Source: Caballeronia novacaledonica (GTDB taxonomy: Bacteria > Pseudomonadota > Gammaproteobacteria > Burkholderiales > Burkholderiaceae). Taken from it: a stretch of 64,000 nt of DNA. Shown here in pieces: positions 51,165 to 60,700 of the stretch (positions are counted from its first letter, which is position 1; each line of letters opens with the position of its first letter). The notes below the pieces were generated by a model. It ran no database searches. It had not been told where the DNA came from and saw only the letters and a list, made by a program, of their open reading frames with translations. Made by a program: the position numbers and the translations under genes. The stretch spans positions 186,001-250,000 of the forward strand of contig NZ_OGTP01000004.1 of the NCBI RefSeq assembly GCF_900258035.1. Direction: 5' to 3'.

Positions 51165-53849
51165 ATGAAGGTGTTCAAACCCGCCGAACTGGCGCTGCTG
51201 TATCGCGCGTACCGCTTCAACCGGCGCAATCTGCTGGCCGTCGCGATGATGGGCTATTTCGATTTCGCCCACAGCGACCTGGCGAGCCTGTTGCCCGAGG
51301 CCGACATGTGGCAGGCCGTGCCCGATGCACTCGGCGCCGATGCCCTGCTCGACGAAGGCAACGCCAAGCCGCGCGGCGAGTTCAAGGTGTACGGCGCGGC
51401 GCACGCGCCACAGGGCCGCGAGGTGACCGAGCAGCGCGTCACCGTGCGCATCGGCGGGCTGGCGAAGTCGCTGGTCGTGAGCGGCGAGCGGCAATTCGGC
51501 GCGCTCGGCATGCCGGGCGCGCCCAGGCCGTATGCGCGCATGCCGGTCGTGCCGGAAACCGCGTTCGGCGGGCCGGACTGCCCGGACAATCCGCGCGGCA
51601 TCGGCAGCGCGGCTGTCGCCGGGCGCGATGGCCGCGAGACCTGGCGACTGCCGAATGTCGAGAGCGAAGGGCAACGGCTCGTGACGCGCGGCCAGCGCGT
51701 CGCGCCGGCGGGTTTCTGGGGCTCGAGCATCGATACGCCGCAGCGGCAGCGCTTTATCGGCAAATGCGATCAGCGCTGGCTCGCGACGGACTGGCCGCAT
51801 CTGCCGGCCGACACGCGCCTCGAATTCTTCATGAGCGCGCCGAAGGATCAATGGTTCGACGCGTATTTCAAGGGCGACGAAGCGTTCGAGATTCAGGGCA
51901 TGCACGCGCGCCAGCCGTTCTTGAAGGGCACTCTGCCGCGCCTGCGCGCGCGCTGTTTCGTTTACGACGGCAAGCCGGGGCAGGGCACGCTGCGCGAAAT
52001 CGCGGCGCACGCGGAAACCGTGTGGCTGTTTCCGGAACTCGAACGCGGAATCGTGCTGTATCGCGCGCTCGCCGAGGTCGCCGATCCCGAAGCGCTCGAC
52101 GTGTCGCATCTGATGGCCGAATGGGAAACGATGGACGCCGCGCCGCTCGCCTTCGAGCACTATCGCGCGCGCTTTCAGGCGCAGATCGAGGACGCGGGCG
52201 AACTGGCGGCAATGGAAGCCGAGGCTCCCGCCGCGCCTGCTGCGCCCGCTGCGCCGGCGTTCTCCACGCCGGCCGTCGCGCTGCCTGCGGCCGCAGCGGG
52301 GCCGGCCGCAGCGGCCGCGCCGTCTCCCGCGCTGGCCGAGGTCGATGCGATGGCCGCGCAACTCGAGCAGCAGACGCGCGCCTTGATGACGAAACACGGC
52401 ATCGGCGAGCAGGACCTCGCGCGCTTCATGCCGCCCGCGCAGCCGGGCCCCGTGCCGACGCTGGCCGAGGTCGACAAGATGGCCGACGACCTCAACGCCG
52501 CGACCCGCGCGCTGATGCAGAAGCACAACCTGACGGACGCCGATGTCGCGCCGTTCGTCCGGCAGATGGAGACGCCGTCGCACGCCAGCGGCAACGGCGC
52601 CGCGCTGCCGGCGCTGCTGCGCGACCTCGACGCGCACACGCAGGCCGCGCTCCGGCGCGCCGGCCTCACCGGGAACGATGCGCGCGCGTGGGCCGCGAAC
52701 CAGCCGGGCCTGGCCGCGATCGCGGCCGAGCCGGTGCCGTCCGGCGCGCTGCCCGGGCTCGACCCGGCCGCCTTCGCAACGCTCGCAGCGCCTGCGCCCG
52801 CCGTGCAGCCGCCGGCGACCCATCTGCCGGCTGCGGCGCCGGCACCCGTCGCGTATGCGCTCACGCGCGAGGATGTCGTCGCGATGCATGCGGCCCGTCT
52901 GAGCTTCGCCGGCTGCGATCTGTCGGGCATCGACCTTTCCGCGCTCGATCTGTGCGGCGCCGACTTCTCCGGCGCGCTGCTGCACAAGACTTCGTTCGCG
53001 AAGAGCCGTCTGGAAGGCGCGGACTTCTCGCAGGCGCTGCTGATGCAGACCGATTTCGCCGAAGCCGGCCTGCAGCGCGCGCGGCTCACGCAGACGAGCG
53101 GCGGCGAAAGCTGCTTCGCCAGAGCCGATATGCGCGGCGCTCAACTGGCCGAGGGCGACTTCTCGGGCGGCGACTTTTCCGGCGCGCGCCTCGAAAGCGC
53201 TGACCTGAGCGGCGCACAGTTCGACGGCGCGGCAATGGCCGGCGTGAACGCGGCGGGCTGCAAGGCGGACCGGGCGCAGTTCATCGGCTGCGCGCTCGAC
53301 GGCGCGAACTTCGCGGCCGCGATGCTGACGCAGGCGAGCTTCGAACGCAGCACGATCGCGCGCGGCGACTTCACGAAAGCGCGCTGCAACGAAGCGGATT
53401 TTCAGGGCACGCAGGCACCGGAGGCGAGCTTTGCCGAGGCCGACCTGAGCGCCTCCCGCGCCGATGCGCTCACGAATTTCGAACGCGCCCGCCTGACGCG
53501 CGCGCGGCTCGTCGGCGCCAGCTGGGAAGGCGCGCAACTGACCGCCGCGGCGCTCGACGAAGCGGTCCTGGACGGCGCCGACCTGAGCCGCGCCGCCGCG
53601 CGTACCGCGACGTTCCGGCGCGCATCGGCAAAAGGCGCGACATTTTCGCGCGCCGATCTGTCGGGCGCGGATCTGAGCGGCATCGACCTGTTCAGGGGCT
53701 CGCTGCGGCTCGCCACGCTCCAGGGCACGTTCCTGACGCGTGCGAACCTCTATGGCGTCGATTTCGAGGAAGCCCGGCCGACGCTCGCGAGCGTCGAAGG
53801 CTCGAATATCGACCGCACCATTCTGAAGTTCAGGCCGCCGGCGGTCTGA
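51165..53849 (+). CDS. DUF2169 adaptor fused to pentapeptide repeats, cassette 2
   Basis: An 894-residue paralog of the 27967-30642 product. The DUF2169 domain (about 1-310) has LLYRAYRFNRRNLLAVAMMG, PYARMPVVPETAFGGPD and LATDWPHLPADTRLEFFMSA. An Ala/Pro-rich linker holds helix motifs ALMTKHGIGEQDLARFM and ALMQKHNLTDADVAPFV, parallel to copy 1. Residues about 580-890 are pentapeptide repeats (GIDLSALDLCGADFSGALLH). AAGGATCG precedes ATG 51165, 12 bases after vgrG. Adaptor function is inferred from the DUF2169 family; the repeat part may be cargo. Confidence 0.85.
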   Translation: MKVFKPAELALLYRAYRFNRRNLLAVAMMGYFDFAHSDLASLLPEADMWQAVPDALGADALLDEGNAKPRGEFKVYGAAHAPQGREVTEQRVTVRIGGLAKSLVVSGERQFGALGMPGAPRPYARMPVVPETAFGGPDCPDNPRGIGSAAVAGRDGRETWRLPNVESEGQRLVTRGQRVAPAGFWGSSIDTPQRQRFIGKCDQRWLATDWPHLPADTRLEFFMSAPKDQWFDAYFKGDEAFEIQGMHARQPFLKGTLPRLRARCFVYDGKPGQGTLREIAAHAETVWLFPELERGIVLYRALAEVADPEALDVSHLMAEWETMDAAPLAFEHYRARFQAQIEDAGELAAMEAEAPAAPAAPAAPAFSTPAVALPAAAAGPAAAAAPSPALAEVDAMAAQLEQQTRALMTKHGIGEQDLARFMPPAQPGPVPTLAEVDKMADDLNAATRALMQKHNLTDADVAPFVRQMETPSHASGNGAALPALLRDLDAHTQAALRRAGLTGNDARAWAANQPGLAAIAAEPVPSGALPGLDPAAFATLAAPAPAVQPPATHLPAAAPAPVAYALTREDVVAMHAARLSFAGCDLSGIDLSALDLCGADFSGALLHKTSFAKSRLEGADFSQALLMQTDFAEAGLQRARLTQTSGGESCFARADMRGAQLAEGDFSGGDFSGARLESADLSGAQFDGAAMAGVNAAGCKADRAQFIGCALDGANFAAAMLTQASFERSTIARGDFTKARCNEADFQGTQAPEASFAEADLSASRADALTNFERARLTRARLVGASWEGAQLTAAALDEAVLDGADLSRAAARTATFRRASAKGATFSRADLSGADLSGIDLFRGSLRLATLQGTFLTRANLYGVDFEEARPTLASVEGSNIDRTILKFRPPAV

Positions 53850-53877
53850 CGCAGTCATCGAAAAAGGAAATATCGGC

Positions 53878-54660
53878 ATGAGCACGAAAACCGTCTGGAT
53901 CACCGCGTTCGACAAGGAGAAGGCCGGCGCACGCGTCGCCGCGCTGTCGCAGGTGCTGAAGCGTTACGGCCTCGCGACGCAGGGCCATTTCTGGGTCGAC
54001 GAACCCGAGAAACTCGCGTGGCGCGCCGGGCTGGACGCGTTGAACGCCGCGCGCGCCGACCTCTGGCTGATCCTCGCCGACGACGCCGCGCTCGCCTCGC
54101 CTTCCGTGCGCTACGGCTTGTCGGTGTTCGCGGCGAGTCTGCGCGAGTCGCGCGGTCTCGGCTTTCCGGTGGTGCTGTCGGGCATGACGGGCGTCGCAAG
54201 CATGCCGGCGATGCTCGGCAACGCGACCGTGCTGGTCGAGAGCAATGCGGCGTGGCCGGCGAAGATCGTCGCGCGCGCGAATATGGCGAAGGCGGTCGAG
54301 TCGCTGGACTACCGCGTCGAAGTGGTCGGCGAGGAGCAGCTCGGCCAGTGGTTCGCGCTCGGCCCGCGCGCGGGAGAATGGACCGGCGTGGTGTTCGGCG
54401 TGCATGGCGGCAACGCGAAGATCGACTTTCAGGCAGTCGGCCCGCGCGGCAAGCTGCCTGAGAAGACCGTGCTGGAGTATGCGCAGGAAGGCCTGACGCT
54501 GCAGGTCGGCGAGCGCGAATTCACCGCGTGGGCGGTGCGCAACCGGCTCGGCCCGGACGACGCCTATTACGCGCGCGTGAAGGGCACGCCGGAAGACATT
54601 CTCTTCATGCCGTACACCGAAGACAGCGAAGCCAGCGCGACGATCCTGCCGCTGGTCTGA
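53878..54660 (+). CDS. T6SS-linked protein with a possible TIR-like N-terminal fold
   Basis: A 260-residue soluble protein, 28 bases after the cassette 2 DUF2169 gene. ATG 53878 follows AAAGGAAA. The first 90 residues alternate strands and helices in a flavodoxin/TIR-like order: TVWITAF, a long helix, HFWVD, helix AWRAGLDALNAARADL, then LWLILADDAALASPSVRYGL. This recalls TIR domains, but the usual catalytic Glu context is unclear, so the call is weak. The C-terminal half (EWTGVVFGVHGGNAKIDF onward) is beta-rich and unrecognised. It could be an effector, an adaptor or a structural accessory; cassette 1 has no equivalent. Confidence 0.4.
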   Translation: MSTKTVWITAFDKEKAGARVAALSQVLKRYGLATQGHFWVDEPEKLAWRAGLDALNAARADLWLILADDAALASPSVRYGLSVFAASLRESRGLGFPVVLSGMTGVASMPAMLGNATVLVESNAAWPAKIVARANMAKAVESLDYRVEVVGEEQLGQWFALGPRAGEWTGVVFGVHGGNAKIDFQAVGPRGKLPEKTVLEYAQEGLTLQVGEREFTAWAVRNRLGPDDAYYARVKGTPEDILFMPYTEDSEASATILPLV

Positions 54661-54821
54661 CGCCGCAACGGCCGCGGCGGCGGCGATCCCGGTTCTGATG
54701 CCGCCGCTTCCGTCAAGCATCTCGAAGCCGCCGAATAAGGCCGGAAAGTCGCCCTTTATCGCCGTATGAGCACGCAGCAATATCCGGAGAATGTGCAGCA
54801 GTAAGTCACGCTCGACGGCAA

Positions 54822-55613
54822 ATGAATGGGGCACCGGCAATGGCTGTACCTGTAAAGAACAAGCATGCGGCGCGCAGCGGCAGGCAAAGCGGGCGCGCTG
54901 CGCGCCGCATGATGGCGCTGGCTGGCGTCGCGGGCGCGCTCGCCCTGAGCGGCTGCGGCAGTTCGCCGCCGAAGGACCCGCTCGCCGACGTGGTCTGGAG
55001 CTACGCCACCGACTCGGTGCTGTTCGAGATCGCGGCCGATCCCGGACTCAACCAGTTCGACGGCCAGTCGCACACGCTGCTGCTCGGCATCTACGAAACC
55101 GCCGACGCGCAGGCCTTCCGCAATCTCGCCGCCGACCCGAACGCGCTCGCCGAAACCATGGCGACCGGCAAGGTCCCGCCGACCTTCGCACAGTTCTCGC
55201 GCTACGTGGTCACGCCGGGCCAGCATTCCTATCTGATTCTGGATCGCGCGCAGAACACGCGTTCGATCGGTCTCGTCGCGGGGTATGCGCAGTTCGCCCC
55301 GGCCAACGCGGCGCGTCAGTTCGAGGTGCCGGTCGTCACGAAGACGACGGGCTTCATCTTTCGCACTCACACCAAGCTGCCGGGGCCGCTCGTCGTAAGG
55401 CTCAACCTCGGCGCGCAGGGCATTCTGAACGCCGAAGTCCAGCCCGGCAGCCTCGACGCCGCGACGCTCGCACGCGCGCAGCAGCTCGAAGGCGGCGGCA
55501 AGGAAGTCCGTCTGGGCGGCAGCCCCGCGGCGGCCTCGGACGCCGGTGCGACGACGGGCACCGTCGGCGCGGCCAGTACCCAGGACACGCCATTGCGCCG
55601 AGTCAGCAACTAG
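54822..55613 (+). CDS. tssJ: T6SS outer-membrane lipoprotein TssJ
   Basis: A 263-residue lipoprotein with a basic N-terminus, hydrophobic segment and lipobox LALSGC (Cys45 from ATG 54822; ATG 54840 is a possible alternative start). The mature part matches TssJ: DSVLFEIAADPGLNQFDGQS, TLLLGIYETADAQAFRNLA and VTPGQHSYLILDRAQNTRSI. It is longer than typical TssJ (about 180) owing to an Ala/Gly/Ser-rich C-terminal tail. It anchors TssM to the outer membrane. It leads the operon tssJ-K-L-M, 161 bases after the preceding gene. Confidence 0.92.
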   Translation: MNGAPAMAVPVKNKHAARSGRQSGRAARRMMALAGVAGALALSGCGSSPPKDPLADVVWSYATDSVLFEIAADPGLNQFDGQSHTLLLGIYETADAQAFRNLAADPNALAETMATGKVPPTFAQFSRYVVTPGQHSYLILDRAQNTRSIGLVAGYAQFAPANAARQFEVPVVTKTTGFIFRTHTKLPGPLVVRLNLGAQGILNAEVQPGSLDAATLARAQQLEGGGKEVRLGGSPAAASDAGATTGTVGAASTQDTPLRRVSN

Positions 55614-55631
55614 CACATCGATCCCCATCAA

Positions 55632-57020
55632 ATGGACCATAACAAGGGCGTTTACTGGTATCAGGGCATGTTCATGCAGCCCCAGCATTTTCAGCTGGCG
55701 TCGCTGCACGAGCAGTTCCGCAACAAGCCTGTCGTCGAGACCGGTTTGCCGCATTTCTGGGGCGCCGGCGCGCTCGATATCGCGGCGGGCGCCATCGCCA
55801 GCCAGACCATCGAAGTACGCTCGGCGAAGCTGGTGTTCCCGGATCGCACGTATGTCGAGTTTCCCGGCAACGCGGTGCTCGCGCCGCGCTCCTTCGATGC
55901 CGCTTCCATCGGCGAAGGCCGCGCGCTAACCGTCTACCTCGGCGTGCGCAAGCTGGCCGCCGAAGGCAACAACGTGACGATGTGCGTCTCCGCCGACGCA
56001 GCCGCCGCCGCGCCGACGCGCTACGCCAGCCTCGAAAACCCGGCGGAAGTGCCCGACCTGCATTCGGACGGTCCTGCCGCGCCGGTGCATACGCTGCTGC
56101 ACGTGCTGAAGGTGTTCTTCGAGGGCGAGACGGCCAATCTCGGCCAGTACGACCTTATTCCGATCGCGCAGCTCGCGCGTATCGGCGACACGGTGACGCT
56201 CTCGGAACGTTTCATTGCGCCGGGCTACGCGCTGTCCGGCTCCGATACCCTGCTGCGCATCGTGCGCGAGATCCGCGACGACGTCGTGGGCCGCGCGCAT
56301 CATCTGCAGGAGTTCAAGAATCCGCGCGAGCTGCAGAAAGCCGAGTTCGATCCCGGTTACATGATGCTGCTGCTCGCCATGCGCACGCTGTCGCGCGCCG
56401 CGCCGAACCTCGTGCATCTGACGCAGACGCCGGGTGTGCATCCTTGGCATGTGTACGGCGAGCTGCGCAGTCTGGTCGGTGAACTGAGCGCGTTTTCCGA
56501 GCGCTTCGACATGCTCGGCGAAGCGGCGGACGGCACGCCCGGCCTGCCGGCCTACGAGCACACCGATCTATACAACTGCTTCGCGCGCGCGCAGGCGCTG
56601 ATCGGCTTCCTGCTCGGCGAGATCGCCGTCGGACCGGAGCATCTCGCGGTGCTCGAATATCGCGACGGCATGTTCGCGGGCGAATTGCCGCGCGCGTTCT
56701 TCGACCGGCGCAACCGCTTCTATCTCGTGCTGCGCACCGACCAGCCGGCGGCGCAGGTCGCCGACGGCGCACTGCACGACGCGCGCCTCGCCAATGCCGC
56801 GGATGTCCGGCGTCTCGTCGCGCATGCGCTGCCGGGACTGGAGCTGATTCACTTGCCGAACGCGCCGCAGGGCATGCCGCGGCGCGCGTCGTCGAACTAT
56901 TTCCGGATCGAACAGGTAAGCGATCTGTGGGACGCCGTCGAGCGCGACGAGAACATCGCGTTGCAATGGCCGGACGCGCCGCAGGATCTGCGCGCCGAAA
57001 TCGTCGTGCTGCGGAGATAA
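55632..57020 (+). CDS. tssK: T6SS baseplate-membrane linker TssK
   Basis: A 462-residue TssK. The N-terminal KGVYWYQGMFMQPQHFQLAS is the family signature (usually V.W.EGMFL.PQHFQ), followed by HTLLHVLKVFFEGETANLGQ and PGVHPWHVYGELRSLVGELS. The C-terminus has NYFRIEQVSDLWDAVERDEN. It links the baseplate to TssL and TssM. It is 18 bases after tssJ and 1 base before tssL. Confidence 0.96.
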   Translation: MDHNKGVYWYQGMFMQPQHFQLASLHEQFRNKPVVETGLPHFWGAGALDIAAGAIASQTIEVRSAKLVFPDRTYVEFPGNAVLAPRSFDAASIGEGRALTVYLGVRKLAAEGNNVTMCVSADAAAAAPTRYASLENPAEVPDLHSDGPAAPVHTLLHVLKVFFEGETANLGQYDLIPIAQLARIGDTVTLSERFIAPGYALSGSDTLLRIVREIRDDVVGRAHHLQEFKNPRELQKAEFDPGYMMLLLAMRTLSRAAPNLVHLTQTPGVHPWHVYGELRSLVGELSAFSERFDMLGEAADGTPGLPAYEHTDLYNCFARAQALIGFLLGEIAVGPEHLAVLEYRDGMFAGELPRAFFDRRNRFYLVLRTDQPAAQVADGALHDARLANAADVRRLVAHALPGLELIHLPNAPQGMPRRASSNYFRIEQVSDLWDAVERDENIALQWPDAPQDLRAEIVVLRR

Positions 57021-57021
57021 C

Positions 57022-57711
57022 GTGAGCCTCGCCGATACCCTCATCCCTCTTTTCGCGCAGGTGCGCGCGTTCGCACACGCGCCTTCGGGCGACGCGGCGA
57101 GTCTCACCGCGCAGCTCGACGGTGCGATCGCCGCCGCGCGGCTGCGCGCGCACGACGCGGGCTTCCCGCCCGCCGATATCGACGAAGCGCTGTTTGCCTT
57201 CAGCGCCTGGGCCGACGAACTGCTGCTCACGACGCAATGGGAAGGCGCCGGCCAGTGGCAACGTCATCTGCTGCAGCGGCGCTATTCCAACGTCAGCAAT
57301 GCGGGCGTGGTGTTCTACGACCGGCTCGCCCAGCTTGCGCCGTCGCAACTGGCGGTGCGCGAAGTGTTCTATCTGTGTCTCGCGCTCGGCTTCGGCGGAC
57401 GCTATGCGTATGACCGCAACCAGAAGACGCTCACCGACATCCGCCGCACCAATCTCGCGATGCTGCTGCCCGACGCCGACCAGTTCGGCGCGTCGGCGCG
57501 CGCGTTTCTGTTTCCGGATGGCTATCCCGTCGCCGGAGACGACCAACATGCGGGCGGCCCCACCGTGCGCACGCGTCTCGCGGCACGCCTGACGCGCGGC
57601 AAGCTGACCGCGATCCTGTTGCCGCTGTTCCTGCTGGCGGCGCTGTATGGCGTGTATCACACCGTCGTCGCGGAGTCCGTCGATACGCTTCTTGCGCAGA
57701 TCCATCTATGA
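57022..57711 (+). CDS. tssL: T6SS membrane-complex protein TssL (DotU type)
   Basis: A 229-residue TssL with the DotU cytoplasmic domain (FAFSAWADELLLTTQWEGAG, FYLCLALGFGGRYAYDRNQ) and a single C-terminal membrane helix at about 194-216 (ILLPLFLLAALYGVYHTVV). It has no OmpA-like peptidoglycan-binding extension, so anchoring depends on other subunits. GTG 57022 is the start. Its stop overlaps tssM in ATGA (57708-57711). Confidence 0.95.
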   Translation: MSLADTLIPLFAQVRAFAHAPSGDAASLTAQLDGAIAAARLRAHDAGFPPADIDEALFAFSAWADELLLTTQWEGAGQWQRHLLQRRYSNVSNAGVVFYDRLAQLAPSQLAVREVFYLCLALGFGGRYAYDRNQKTLTDIRRTNLAMLLPDADQFGASARAFLFPDGYPVAGDDQHAGGPTVRTRLAARLTRGKLTAILLPLFLLAALYGVYHTVVAESVDTLLAQIHL

Positions 57712-60700
57712 AAACGCTCGGCATCGTGTTGTTGTGGCTGTTGACGCTGATCGTGGTCGCCCTGATCAGCTGGGGCGTCGTGCTCTATTTCGGCTGGCCC
57801 CTGTGGGTCGCGCTGGCGATCTCCGCCGGCGTGTTCGCGCTGTACTTCTTGGTGACCTTCGCGCGCCGCATGGTCGTGATGATGCGCTCGCGCAGCCGGC
57901 TTGCCGCGCAGAGCAGGGCGCTCAATGCCGAGCCGCTGGCCGTGTCGCCGGAAACGATGCTCAGGCGCAAGTGGAAGGCCGCCGTCGGCACGTTGCGCCA
58001 GTCGAGTCTGCGCACCCGGGGCGATCCGCTCTACGCGCTGCCCTGGTTCATGGTGGTCGGGCAATCGGGCACCGGCAAGACCACGGCGCTTACGCGTGCG
58101 CGGCTGTCGTCGCCGATTCAGAAAATCAGTCAGCAGGCCAGCATCGGCCAGACGGTCAACTGCGACTGGTGGTATTTCGACCGCGCCGTGGTGATCGATT
58201 GCGCGGGCCGCTACGTGCAGGCCGAGGACATCGAGCAGGATCGGCGCGAGTGGGAAGTCGGGCTCGACCTGCTCGGCCGCTATCGTCCGCGCGAAGGCCT
58301 CGACGGACTCGTGCTCGCGGTTAGCGCGGACCGGCTGATGTCGCCCGACGCCGATACTTTCGCCGATGAAGGCCGCATCGTGCGCGCGCGCATCGAACAG
58401 TTGATCCGCATGTTCGGCAAGCGCTTCCCGGTGTATGTGCTGGTCACGAAGTGCGACCGTCTCTACGGTTTCGAAGAATGGGCGAAGTCGCTGCCCGCCG
58501 ATGCGCTCGGTCAGGCGATGGGCTATCTCGCTGACGAAACCGAGTCGGCCGATTCGGGCGAAAGCGCGTTCGTCGCGCGCGCGTTCGATTCGATCGGCGC
58601 GCGCCTGCAGGCGCTGCGGCTGGCGATGCTCTCGCGCGACACGCAGCCGTCGCCCGAACTGCTGATGTTCCCGAACGAGCTGGCGCAGTTGCGCGGCGGG
58701 CTCTCAATGTTCCTCGGCACCTGTCTTGCCGACAGTCCCTATCTCGAACGGCCGCTGCTGCGCGGTATCTTCTTCAGCAGCGGGCAGCAGGAAGGCGGCG
58801 CGATGTCCGCGCTGATGGGCTCGCTGCTGCCGGCGTCGCCGTCACACGCGAGCGATACCGCGGGCGTGTTCCTGCATGACTTTTTCGGGCGCATCCTGCC
58901 GCAGGACCGTCTCGCCGCGAAGCCCGCGATGCTCGTGAACCACTGGCGGCGCGTCACGCAGAGCGTGGGCGTGGTCGCCTGGATTCTGCTGCTGGCGGTC
59001 TTCGCGATCCTGCTCTCGGTGTCTTTCGCGGGCAACAAGCAGACGCTCGAACTGGTGCGCAGCGCGCGCCCCGACAAGGCGGCGCTCAACGGCAACCTGT
59101 TCCACGATGCCGCCGCGCTTTCGTATTCCAATGAAGTGCTGATGCAGGTCGCGCAGAACGACCGCCGCTGGATGTCAGGACTGCTCGGCAACGGCGCGGG
59201 ACTGGAAGCGCTGGAAGCGCGCCTGCACGATGTCTTCGTGCAGCAATACCGCCAGGCGATCCAGCCGGCGGCGGACCAGAGCCAGCAGACGGCGCTGGCA
59301 GCGTCGGCGGGGCTGGCGGGCGCGTTCGGTCAGCCGGGACAGCCGGTCGAACAGGCGCGCCAGCTTCTGAATCTGGCGCGCTCGATTGCGCTCCTGCGCG
59401 CACGCATGGGCGGCGCGGACCGCGAAGCGCTCGAGGCGATGCCGCAGCCGGTCGCGACGCCGCTCTATCCGGCGCAGCTCAACGAGCAGCTCAATCCGTT
59501 GACCATCTCGTATCTCGTCTGGTCGCCGAAAGACGCGGGCTACCTGCAGGAGCGTGCGAAGACCCAGCGCGCGTTGCTCGATCAGGCCGTCGCAGCCGAT
59601 CCGCAGATGACCTGGCTCGTCGGCCTCGTGCCTGACGGCGGCGATGTTCCGGCCGCCCGCGCGGCGGACTTCTGGGGCGGCAATGCGCAGCGTTCGAATG
59701 TCGTCGCCGATGCGGGGCTGCGCACGGCGCGCGGCAGCGTGGTCGGCGCGAACGGCGTGAGCGTGACGAGCGTCGCCGGCACGGCGGACGCTTCGGTGCC
59801 GGCGGTCTATACGGTCGCGGGCCGGGAGGCGCTCGATGCGCTCGCGGCGCAGATCCGTGCGTCGGTCGGCGATCCGGCGCAGTTCGACAAGCAGCGCGCC
59901 ACGTTCGACGAGTGGTATCGCACGCAGCGCATCGCGGCCTGGCAGGGCTTCGTGGAGGGCTTCACGAAAGGCCCGGCGCCGTATTCCGGCGAAGCCGGCT
60001 GGCGCTCGGCAATCGGCATCGTCAGCGGGCCGGCGAGTCCTTATTTCCGGCTGATCGCGCGCATCAACGAGGAGTTCGGCAGCGAGCCCGCCGATGCACC
60101 GCTGCCCGGCTGGATCACGCTGGCGCGGCAGTTCGAGCAGGTGCGCGCGCAGGCAACGCGCGTCGGGGCGGCGAACCAGGCGGTGCGCGTGGCGGGCGCG
60201 ATCAATGCGGTCGGCGGCGCAGCCCTCAAGGACGTGCTGTCCGGCTCGCCGCAACTCGGCAGCCGGACCGTGACGAACAACCTCGGCGCCGTCGATGCGC
60301 TCACGCAATACCTCGGCGCGCTGAACAAGCTCGCGCTCGACAGCAGCACGGGCAGCGGCAAGGACTATCAGCTCGCGGCCGACTATCAGCAGTTCGCGAC
60401 GAGCGCGCAGCCGCAGCCCTCGGAGATGATGAACGTGCTCCAGCCGCTCACGCAGCTGCGCACGCTGATCGGCACCGGCGAGCCTTCCGACGTGCTGACC
60501 TGGCGTCTGATTCGCGGGCCGTTCGAATTTCTCTCGGCCTATATCGAACAGCAGGCCTCGTGCGAATTGCAGCGCGGCTGGGAATCGAACGTGGTGTTTC
60601 CGTTGCAGGGCGCGACCGACAAGAGCGCGGCGATCGAGCAACTGTTCGGCGCGAAGGGCGCGGTCTGGGCTTTCGCGGACGGTCCCGCCAGGCCGTTCCT

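Noticed and set aside
48720..53915. A 1731-codon open frame on the minus strand
   Set aside because: It lies opposite VgrG and DUF2169 genes with clear domain content. Its translation is Arg/His/Ala-rich without motifs, typical of antisense frames in very GC-rich DNA. Similar long antisense frames at 42346-45831, 37732-39459 and 27082-29685 were rejected for the same reason.
54766..54804. A 12-codon frame (MSTQQYPENVQQ) before tssJ
   Set aside because: It has no convincing ribosome binding site, and the translation shows no feature. The nearby AAGCCGCCGAATAA recalls the dyad-block spacer, but neither arm of the dyad nor TACACT is conserved.
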